This document shows, piece after piece, positions 1-4,374 of a stretch of 5,832 nt of DNA (positions within the stretch are counted from its first letter, which is position 1; each line of letters starts with the position of its first letter). The position numbers were made by a program, and so were the translations under genes. Under the pieces are notes generated by a model that had not been told where the DNA came from, did not search any database, and saw only the letters and a program-made list of their open reading frames with translations. Origin of the DNA: Gemmatimonadota bacterium (lineage in GTDB: Bacteria > Gemmatimonadota > Gemmatimonadetes > Gemmatimonadales > GWC2-71-9); NCBI GenBank assembly GCA_016180765.1, contig JACPAP010000154.1, positions 1-5,832 on the forward strand. Reading direction: 5' to 3'.

Positions 1-91
1 GGCGTCGCGGTTCGGGGAAGACCAGTCCGGTGCGCCGGCTCAACAACTCGGCGGCCGCCTCCACGGCCCCGGCTGGCACCGCTTGGTTCAC
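1..91 (-). CDS. cheR: CheR-type chemoreceptor methyltransferase, N-terminal fragment (partial)
   Basis: Only the first 30 codons are present; the gene runs off the left edge. It begins with GTG at 91-89, whose last two bases plus the next A form the stop codon of the cheW-like gene (GTGA overlap at 88-91). A perfect GGAGG ribosome binding site lies at 103-99, seven bases before the GTG, which supports this start. The visible peptide contains AAELLSRRTGLVFPEPRR. This resembles the all-alpha N-terminal domain of CheR proteins, where a helix leads into an 'RTG' turn followed by an arginine-rich segment. CheR enzymes use S-adenosylmethionine to methylate glutamates of chemoreceptors, which fits the CheW neighbour. 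The catalytic domain is outside the window, so the call rests on a short match plus context. Another protein with the same helical domain cannot be excluded. Confidence 0.6.
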   Translation of the reverse strand, partial: MNQAVPAGAVEAAAELLSRRTGLVFPEPRR

Positions 92-684
92 CGAGTCGCC
101 TCCGCACCGCCCGGGGCCGAGCCGGCGGCGCCTTGGAGAGCCAGGTCCAGTCGCGCGGTTTCGTCGAGCGAGAGGAACCGCTCCAGGTCGTGAATCACCA
201 ACAGCCCATCCGGCAGCCGCGCCACACCCGCGACGTAGGGAGCGGCCGGGACCACGTCGGCAGCGCGCTCGATCGCCTCCCAGGAGATGGTCACGAGCTC
301 GGTCGCCCGATCTACCCGCAGCGCTACCAATCGGGGTCCCGCGCTCGCCACGATGAAGTGCTGATCCGGGTGGAGCGGGACCTCCGGCATCCCGAAGCGG
401 CGGCGCGGGTCCGCGACCGGCACGATGCGACCCCGGAAGTTGATGACGCCTTCGACTACCGAGGGCGCGCTGGGCAGCGCGGCGATGGCTACGGCACGGA
501 CGATTTCCTGCACCGTGCCAGCGGGAATGGCAAAGCGCTCCGGACTCAGCGAGAAGACCAGGAATGACTGAGGCGCCCCGGCGTCGCCTGGGCTGGCGGG
601 AGCCTGGGTGTCGGCCTGGGGGGCCGGGCGGGCGCGAGCGCGGCGTCTACCGGGAGGAGCCGCCACGCCGGTTCTTGGGCGCAA
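88..684 (-). CDS. cheW: CheW-domain chemosensory coupling protein
   Basis: The product is a cytoplasmic scaffold protein of 198 residues. CheW couples chemoreceptors to the CheA kinase through a double SH3-like beta fold. The CheW domain covers about residues 38-173. It opens with SFLVFSLSPERFAIP, contains the family hallmark GVINFRGRIVPVADPRRRFG (79-98), and closes with ARLPDGLLVIHDLERFLSLD. Residues 1-37 are an Arg/Pro/Ala-rich, probably disordered tail not usual for minimal CheW. The listed start is TTG at 684-682, with no good ribosome binding site. An in-frame GTG at 666-664 is an alternative, and the frame is closed by TAA at 720-718, so no ATG start is possible. The stop overlaps the start of the downstream CheR-like gene, implying translational coupling. 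Family assignment is firm; the exact start is not. Whether it serves flagellar chemotaxis or another chemosensory output cannot be read here. Confidence 0.9.
   Translation of the reverse strand: MRPRTGVAAPPGRRRARARPAPQADTQAPASPGDAGAPQSFLVFSLSPERFAIPAGTVQEIVRAVAIAALPSAPSVVEGVINFRGRIVPVADPRRRFGMPEVPLHPDQHFIVASAGPRLVALRVDRATELVTISWEAIERAADVVPAAPYVAGVARLPDGLLVIHDLERFLSLDETARLDLALQGAAGSAPGGAEATR
99..103 (-). promoter_or_regulatory. Ribosome binding site for the cheR-like gene
   Basis: The minus strand reads GGAGG seven bases before the GTG at 91-89, inside the end of cheW. It fixes a start that would otherwise be hard to call, because only 30 codons of the gene are visible. Confidence 0.7.
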
Positions 685-979
685 AGCGCAGCATAAGCAC
701 CATCCGAGGTGAGAATCTTAAGGTCTGCTGGCCGGCCGTCCCGGCCCCTCCCAAGGGGGCTACGGGGGCGGGCGCCCGCATAACCCCGTCCACCGCAGCA
801 TCATAGCCCCCTCGCGGGCTGAGGAATAGGGCGTTTTGGGGACACCCATAGGGCGGTTTTGGGACATTTGGCCGTTTTTGGGAGCCTGCCACCCGTTTTT
901 TGGACCACTCAGAGTGGGACGGGCTGCAGTCGGGCGGGTCACCCGGAGGCTGGGGGGCACCCCAAGCGGAACAGCTCCA
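685..979. other. Intergenic region upstream of cheW with T-tract units and GC hairpins
   Basis: This 295-base gap between the end of the PAS-LuxR gene and the start of cheW should hold the cheW-cheR promoter, but I find no convincing -35/-10, sigma-54 or sigma-28 sequence. It contains a perfect 12-base palindrome at 768-779 (GCGGGCGCCCGC), a GC hairpin at 744-760 (GCCCC/GGGGC stem), a GGCCGGCC palindrome at 730-737, and the four T-tract units described separately at 829-910. On the minus strand CCACT/AGTGG can form a short hairpin followed by AAAAAA rather than a T run, so it is not a terminator for the regulator gene. Small frames here lack family resemblance and ribosome binding sites and are not called genes. 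Confidence 0.5.
829..910. repeat. Four degenerate T-tract units (CG-T4-6-GGGA)
   Basis: Four consecutive units start at 829, 851, 870 and 892 and measure 22, 19, 22 and 19 bases. Each has a G/C-rich lead ending in G, a T run of 4, 4, 5 and 6 bases (834-837, 857-860, 875-879, 896-901), then GGGGAC, GGGACA, GGGAGC or GGACCA. The T-run starts are 23, 18 and 21 bases apart, close to two helical turns, so the array may bend DNA. It lies about 145-225 bases upstream of the cheW start. The units are too diverged to be a fresh tandem duplication. A role in promoter architecture is inference. Confidence 0.5.
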
Positions 980-1636
980 CTACTCGATGGTGACCAGCCC
1001 TGCCCGGATCGCGAAGCCCACTAGGCCAGCCACATGGTGGAGGTTGAGCCGCTTCATCAGTTGGGCGCGATGGGTCTCGACCGTCTTGACGCTCCGGTTG
1101 AGCCGCCTGGCAATCTCCCGCGTCGAACAACCCTCGGCGATGAGCTCCAGCACCAGCCGCTGGCGCGGCGTGAGGTTCTTGAGCGCGCTGCCGTCCGGCA
1201 CGGAGAGGCGCACCTGCGCGCCCTCGTGCGCCGGCTCGAAGACCACGGCCCGGAGGTCCCGTAGCGTGATCAGGAAGCCCTCGACCTGACCCTCCGCGCC
1301 TCTCAGCGCGTCTACGCACAGGAACGTGGGCGCTGCTCCCCCATCCTTGGTGGTCAGATGCGTGGTCAAGCACACGGTGTGCACCGAGTCGCTGCGGCGC
1401 GCCCGGCTGAATGCCTGTTCCACGGAGGGGGGATCCTGCGCCAGCGCTGGGAACGCTCGGCCCGTGACGTCGTCTGCCGAGTACTGAAGAAAACGCGCCG
1501 CCGCGGGGCTCCACCCGGTCACCGCGCCCTCGGCGGACGCGCTCAGCACCGCGACCGGGCTCCGATCGCGCAGCCGTTCAAGCGAGTCGTGCGACAGAAG
1601 CGAGTTTCCGGACGAACGACAACCCCGAACCGCCAA
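980..1636 (-). CDS. PAS domain-LuxR-type helix-turn-helix transcriptional regulator
   Basis: The product is a DNA-binding regulator of 218 residues. A PAS sensor domain spans about residues 18-128, from SLERLRDRSPVAVLSASAEG to the typical closing pattern TKDGG...GQVEGFLITLRDLR. A linker leads to a LuxR/FixJ-type helix-turn-helix at about 153-215 (LTPRQRLVLELIAEGCSTRE, then NRSVKTVETHRAQLMKRL containing the recognition helix). There is no phospho-receiver domain, so it is a one-component-like or orphan regulator rather than a NarL-type response regulator; its signal would be sensed by or passed to PAS. The PAS ligand is unknown. The start is TTG at 1636-1634, the only usable start after an in-frame TAG at 1642-1640. 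No clear ribosome binding site precedes it, and a tandem 8-base duplication touches the site. The gene is divergent from the cupin-ilvE pair, which makes that pair a plausible target. Family call firm, target inferred. Confidence 0.9.
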   Translation of the reverse strand: MAVRGCRSSGNSLLSHDSLERLRDRSPVAVLSASAEGAVTGWSPAAARFLQYSADDVTGRAFPALAQDPPSVEQAFSRARRSDSVHTVCLTTHLTTKDGGAAPTFLCVDALRGAEGQVEGFLITLRDLRAVVFEPAHEGAQVRLSVPDGSALKNLTPRQRLVLELIAEGCSTREIARRLNRSVKTVETHRAQLMKRLNLHHVAGLVGFAIRAGLVTIE

Positions 1637-1637
1637 C

Positions 1638-1653
1638 GGCTACCAGGCTACCA
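1638..1653. repeat. Exact 8-base tandem duplication (GGCTACCA x2) at the regulator start
   Basis: GGCTACCA occurs at 1638-1645 and again at 1646-1653 with no gap. It begins one base beyond the TTG start codon (1636-1634) of the PAS-LuxR gene. On the minus strand each copy reads TGGTAGCC and contributes a TAG, one of which (1642-1640) closes the regulator's frame. The only nearby upstream ATG (1667-1665) is out of frame with the regulator; removing both copies (16 bases) would put it in frame. Confidence 0.7.
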
Positions 1654-1865
1654 AGCCGATGTTGCATGGGCTCTCGGGAAATGCCTCATGGCAAGTCCCG
1701 GGCCACGGCGTCGTCGGGGCAGCGCGCAGCAGGGCCGCGGCGCGAGCCCAGCTGCGTGCCGCGAGCGCGGCTGGTTACGGAGGGATAAGAGGGGCGTTGT
1801 GCGACTGGCGAATCTGGGCCATGTTGATCGAGTCAGACCAATCCTGTGGTTGCGACGCCACAACC

Positions 1866-1871
1866 GGGAGG
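1866..1871 (+). promoter_or_regulatory. Ribosome binding site of the cupin gene
   Basis: GGGAGG lies four bases before ATG at 1876-1878. It decides the start in favour of this ATG over an in-frame upstream GTG at 1846, which has no such signal and would add ten unconserved-looking residues. Confidence 0.75.
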
Positions 1872-1875
1872 CGAG

Positions 1876-2256
1876 ATGTCCCAGAACTCGGTGCGCTTGT
1901 TTCGTTGGTCGCAGATGCCCAAGGAGAAGGTCACCGACTTGCTCGACCGCCGGCTCATCACGGGGGAGCGCATGATGCTGGCGCACGTGTACCTGAAGCA
2001 GGGGTGCATCGTGCCCAAGCATCAGCACGAGAACGAGCAACTGACCTATATCCTGGAGGGGGCGCTTCGCTTCTGGATCGGCGAGGATGGCAAGGAGGAG
2101 CTGGTGGTGCGCGCCGGCGAGGTGCTGCACATCCCTTCGAACATCCCCCACAAGGCCGAGGCGCTCGAGGACACGCTGGACGTGGACGTCTTCAGTCCGC
2201 CCCGGTGGGACTGGTTAAACGGGACCGACACCTACTTTCACAAGAAAGAGAAGTAG
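1876..2256 (+). CDS. Small single-domain cupin protein
   Basis: The product is a 126-residue cytosolic protein formed almost entirely by one cupin beta-barrel. Motif 1 is GCIVPKHQHENEQLTYILEG (43-62) and motif 2 is GEVLHIPSNIPHKAEA (81-96). The likely metal ligands are His49, His51 and His92. The position that is Glu in germin-type cupins is Gln55 here, with Glu54 next to it; Gln at this site is common in stand-alone bacterial cupins, so metal binding is still expected. There is no signal peptide or second domain. Cupins range from sugar isomerases to dioxygenases and ligand sensors, so no reaction is assigned. The gene ends 72 bases before ilvE on the same strand with no terminator visible between, so co-transcription is likely. 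Its Leu114 is encoded by TTA, rare in this window. A TAG stop follows the Lys-rich tail HKKEK. Confidence 0.88.
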   Translation: MSQNSVRLFRWSQMPKEKVTDLLDRRLITGERMMLAHVYLKQGCIVPKHQHENEQLTYILEGALRFWIGEDGKEELVVRAGEVLHIPSNIPHKAEALEDTLDVDVFSPPRWDWLNGTDTYFHKKEK

Positions 2257-2318
2257 CCCTTACCCCTCACCCTTCTTCACGCGTTAGATTGATGGGCAGC
2301 AAACCCGCCCCACACCCC

Positions 2319-2323
2319 GGAGG
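2319..2323 (+). promoter_or_regulatory. Ribosome binding site of ilvE
   Basis: GGAGG lies five bases before GTG at 2329-2331 and supports the GTG start. The resulting protein begins MAKPLAKADWIWKDGEFIPW, as expected for the N-terminus of this aminotransferase family. Confidence 0.75.
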
Positions 2324-2328
2324 CTCCC

Positions 2329-3276
2329 GTGGCGAAGCCGCTGGCCAAGGCTGATTGGATCTGGAAGGACGGAGAGTTCATCCCCTGGGACGAGGCCAAG
2401 GTGCACATCATGAGCCTCGCCGTGCAGTTCGGATCCTCCGTCTTCGAGGGCATACGCTGCTACACCACGTCGCAAGGCCCTGCCATCTTCCGGCTGCGCG
2501 ACCATCTGCGCCGACTGCGGGACTCGTGCCGCATTTACCGCATGGACCTGGACTACTCCCCCGACCAGCTGGCCGACGCCTGCATGGCCACGGTGGAGCG
2601 GAACGGGTTCGACGCGTGCTATATCCGGCCCATGGTGCTGCGAGGACTGGGGCAGGGCATGAACCCCATCGGCATCCCCATCGAGGTGTACCTCCTGTCC
2701 TTCCCCTGGGGCACCTACTTGGGAGAGGGCGCGCTGGAGGACGGGGTGGACGCCTGCGTCTCCAACTGGCAGCGGATGGAGCCCAACACCTTCCCGGCCA
2801 TGGCCAAGAGCGCGGGTCACTACAACAACGCGCAGTTGATCAAGATGGACGCCGTCATGAACGGTTACGCCGAGGCGATTGCCTTGGGGCCTGGCGGGCT
2901 GTTGAGCGAAGGCAGCGGGGAGAACGTATTCCTGGTGAGAAACGGGATCCTGTTCACGCCCACCTTGGACGGCACCTCGCTGTGGGGCATCACCCGAGAT
3001 ACCATCATCACCCTGGCGCGGGAGATGGAGATCCCGGTGCGCGAGCAGCCCATCCCCCGCGAGATGCTGTACACCGCAGACGAGGTGTTCCTCACCGGTA
3101 CCGCGGCGGAGGTGACGCCCATCCGCAGTGTGGACCAGGTCAAGATCGGCGAGGGCGGGCGCGGGCCCATCACCAGGAAGCTCCAGGAGCGCTACCTGGC
3201 CACGGTGCGCGGCGAAGTGCCGGATCGCCACGGCTGGCTGACGCGGGTGCCACGGGCGGTGGCCGCAGCTCGATAG
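2329..3276 (+). CDS. ilvE: Branched-chain amino acid aminotransferase
   Basis: This is a pyridoxal-phosphate (PLP) enzyme of fold type IV (class IV aminotransferases). It carries out the last step of leucine, isoleucine and valine synthesis: transfer of the amino group from glutamate to the branched 2-keto acid, and the reverse in catabolism. It is 315 residues, the usual length. N-terminal domain: FGSSVFEGIRCY (34-45) and the Arg-containing IFRLRDHLRRLRDS (53-66). The PLP lysine is Lys160 in AMAKSAGHYNNAQL. The cofactor-binding glutamate is Glu194 in SEGSGENVFLV, and the phosphate-binding turn is GTAAEVTPIRSVD (257-269). All key residues are intact. D-amino-acid transaminase and aminodeoxychorismate lyase share the fold, but the EGIRCY and GTAAEVTP motifs favour IlvE. 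The gene follows a cupin gene and is followed after 55 bases by tRNA-Leu. I saw no leader peptide or attenuator. Confidence 0.95.
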   Translation: MAKPLAKADWIWKDGEFIPWDEAKVHIMSLAVQFGSSVFEGIRCYTTSQGPAIFRLRDHLRRLRDSCRIYRMDLDYSPDQLADACMATVERNGFDACYIRPMVLRGLGQGMNPIGIPIEVYLLSFPWGTYLGEGALEDGVDACVSNWQRMEPNTFPAMAKSAGHYNNAQLIKMDAVMNGYAEAIALGPGGLLSEGSGENVFLVRNGILFTPTLDGTSLWGITRDTIITLAREMEIPVREQPIPREMLYTADEVFLTGTAAEVTPIRSVDQVKIGEGGRGPITRKLQERYLATVRGEVPDRHGWLTRVPRAVAAAR

Positions 3277-3328
3277 CGTCTCAACCCATTTCGCTCTCCA
3301 CAGCGTGGAGGGGGTCAGGGGGAGACGC
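3276..3328. repeat. Nested inverted repeat between ilvE and tRNA-Leu
   Basis: An outer perfect 7-base pair of arms, GCGTCTC (3276-3282) and GAGACGC (3322-3328), encloses an inner perfect hairpin, CTCCAC (3296-3301) AGC GTGGAG (3305-3310). The outer left arm starts on the last base of the ilvE stop codon and the right arm ends three bases before the tRNA. With no T run it is not a standard intrinsic terminator. It could protect the ilvE mRNA 3' end or mark a processing site between mRNA and tRNA. Confidence 0.45.
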
Positions 3329-3331
3329 CCA

Positions 3332-3417
3332 GCCCGGGTGGCGAAATCGGTAGACGCAAGGGACTTAAAATCCCTTGGGAGGCGACTCCCATGCAGGTTC
3401 GAATCCTGCCCCGGGCA
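3332..3417 (+). tRNA. tRNA-Leu, anticodon UAA
   Basis: This is a complete class II tRNA of 86 bases. The acceptor stem GCCCGGG (3332-3338) pairs perfectly with CCCGGGC (3410-3416), followed by discriminator A at 3417, as usual for leucine tRNAs. The D arm has GCG/CGC with AAATCGGTAGA between. The anticodon arm is AGGGA-CTTAAAA-TCCCT (3359-3375) with anticodon TAA at 3366-3368. The long variable arm folds as GGGAG-GCGA-CTCCC (3377-3390), and the T arm is GCAGG-TTCGAAT-CCTGC (3393-3409). The CCA end is not encoded (TCC follows the discriminator), so it must be added enzymatically. It reads UUA, and UUG by wobble, codons that are scarce in GC-rich genes. It may be transcribed with ilvE, since no terminator separates them. 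Confidence 0.97.
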
Positions 3418-3444
3418 TCCTGTCGGTCTTCTCTAGGGCCCGCG

Positions 3445-3482
3445 AGCATCTGATCACCGCAGAGCAACTGATCACCGCAGAG
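3445..3482. repeat. 18-base tandem direct repeat
   Basis: AGCATCTGATCACCGCAGAG (3445-3464) is followed by AGCAACTGATCACCGCAGAG (3463-3482), overlapping by AG, with one mismatch. The period is 18 bases over about 2.1 copies. The second copy is also the outer end of the large inverted repeat, so the first copy looks like a partial duplication of that element's border. Confidence 0.75.
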
Positions 3483-3595
3483 GGCGCAGAGACGTAAGAG
3501 AGAGACCGCAGAGAGGGGATCGGTTGGGGATCCTCACAAATACAACCTCTGCGATCTCTCTTCTCAATCTCTGCGCTCTCTGCGGTAATCAGTTG
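3465..3595. repeat. 49-base imperfect inverted repeat rich in CGCAGAG
   Basis: The left arm (3465-3513) and the reverse complement of the right arm (3547-3595) match at 41 of 49 positions without gaps, around a 33-base centre (3514-3546). Counting the flanking direct repeat, CGCAGAG occurs at 3458, 3476, 3485 and 3507, and its complement CTCTGCG at 3547, 3569 and 3578. Inside the arms the spacing (9 then 22, mirrored 22 then 9) is symmetric. It is noncoding and lies between the plus-strand tRNA and the end of the minus-strand ABC operon. No T run follows either arm, so a classical terminator is unlikely, though a bidirectional transcript end is possible. It looks like one member of a dispersed intergenic repeat family or a miniature element without its own transposase; that is inference. 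The rest of 3418-3621 holds nothing I can name. Confidence 0.8.
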
Positions 3596-3621
3596 GGTGG
3601 GTGGGGCCGGGGGCCTGGTTT

Positions 3622-4374
3622 CTACGACCGATGTGCATCCGCCTGGAGCAGCCTGCGGGTCGCCTCGTGGGTGGGTTGCTCCAGCACGGTCGCAGCCGGA
3701 CCGGACTCCACGATGACGCCCTCGGCCAGCACGAACGCCCGGTCGGCATGGGCTCGGGCGAACGCCGTGTCGTGGGTGGCGATCAGCAAGCCGCGGCCCT
3801 GCACCGCCAGCCGCCGCAGCACCTCGCCGAGCCCGGCCCGCCGCGCGGGGTCCAACGCGGCGGTCGGCTCGTCCATCAAGAGCAGGGGCGGGTCCGGCGC
3901 CAGGGCCCGGGCGATGGCCACGCGTTGCGCTTCGCCGCCCGATAGCTCCCCCGGGTAGGCGCGGCTGCGCTCGCTCACCTCCAGCAGTTCGAGCAGCTCG
4001 GTCGCCCGCCGCGCGGCCTCGGCCGCGCCCTGCCCCAGCACGTGCCGCAACGCCAGCGTCACGTTCTCCAGCGCCGTGAGATGCTCGAACAGCGCGTGGC
4101 CCTGGAACACCAGGCCCACCCGCCGGCGCAGCGGCCCCAGGCGCGATTCGGGAGGCGTCGGACCGGCCTGGAGCGCGAAGCCGGCCGCGGTGATGGTGCC
4201 GGTCTCGAAGCGTTGTAGCGCGGCCACCGCGCGCAAGGCCGAGCTTTTCCCCGCGCCGGAGAGCCCCATCAGGGCGCAGATCTCCCCCGGCGCCACGCTG
4301 AACCCGACGGCCCGGAGGACCTCGCGGCCGCCGTGCGCCAGGCGCAGTCCGTCCACCGCGAGTAGCGCGCTCAT
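3622..4374 (-). CDS. Polar amino acid ABC transporter, ATP-binding protein (GlnQ/HisP-like)
   Basis: This is the 250-residue ATPase subunit of an amino acid importer, acting on the cytoplasmic face of the membrane as a dimer under the permease. Motifs in order are Walker A GLSGAGKS (37-44), the Q-loop VFQGHALFEHLTALENV with Gln91, signature ELSGGEAQR (143-151), Walker B LLLMDEPTAALDP (164-176) with catalytic Glu169, and H-loop His201 in IATHDTAFA. All catalytic residues are present, and the length is typical of the PAAT family (TC 3.A.1.3). The start is ATG at 4374, which overlaps the stop of the permease fusion gene (ATGA, 4374-4371), so the two are translationally coupled. An upstream in-frame start at 4455 lies wholly inside the permease gene and is rejected. 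The signature carries GEAQR rather than the GQQQR common in GlnQ. The substrate cannot be deduced from this subunit. Confidence 0.92.
   Translation of the reverse strand: MSALLAVDGLRLAHGGREVLRAVGFSVAPGEICALMGLSGAGKSSALRAVAALQRFETGTITAAGFALQAGPTPPESRLGPLRRRVGLVFQGHALFEHLTALENVTLALRHVLGQGAAEAARRATELLELLEVSERSRAYPGELSGGEAQRVAIARALAPDPPLLLMDEPTAALDPARRAGLGEVLRRLAVQGRGLLIATHDTAFARAHADRAFVLAEGVIVESGPAATVLEQPTHEATRRLLQADAHRS

Larger units (their letters stand above)
1637..1875. other. Divergent intergenic region between the PAS-LuxR regulator and the cupin-ilvE genes
   Basis: These 239 bases must carry promoters for both directions. A weak candidate for the plus strand is TTGTGC (1797-1802), 17 bases, CATGTT (1820-1825), with only three of six -10 matches. 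Near the cupin start two mutually exclusive 5-base-pair stems can form: TGTGG 1845-1849 with CCACA 1858-1862, or GGTTG 1848-1852 with CAACC 1861-1865. The latter abuts the ribosome binding site. Beside the regulator start is the GGCTACCA tandem pair (1638-1653). No obvious LuxR-type operator stands out by eye. Confidence 0.35.

Noticed and set aside
896..917. Possible intrinsic terminator near GGACCACTCAGAGTGG
   Set aside because: The T run precedes the hairpin on the plus strand and becomes an A run after it on the minus strand, so neither direction has a stem followed by T residues. The stem is also only about five pairs with a 3-base loop.
760..960. 66-codon minus-strand frame with repeated PKNG-like words across the T-tract units
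   Set aside because: The peptide repeat is explained by the DNA repeat. It has no ribosome binding site or family resemblance, and the repeat units are not multiples of three (22 and 19 bases).
1846..1875. Upstream GTG start for the cupin gene
   Set aside because: The ATG at 1876 has a good GGGAGG site four bases upstream. The GTG extension adds ten residues with no support and overlaps the candidate leader stems.
2284..3353. Long open frames overlapping ilvE (332 codons on plus, 315 on minus)
   Set aside because: Both are out-of-frame readings of ilvE with low-complexity His/Arg/Gly-rich products and no family resemblance. The ilvE frame has all catalytic motifs.
3445..3595. CRISPR-like array suggested by repeated CGCAGAG words
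   Set aside because: The words are 7 bases long, irregularly spaced, occur in both orientations as a mirror-image inverted repeat, and have no uniform spacers or cas genes nearby.
3524..3958. Plus-strand frame starting in the inverted repeat and running into the ABC ATPase gene
   Set aside because: It is partly translated repeat (NLCALCG) and partly antisense of the ATPase. There is no independent coding signal.
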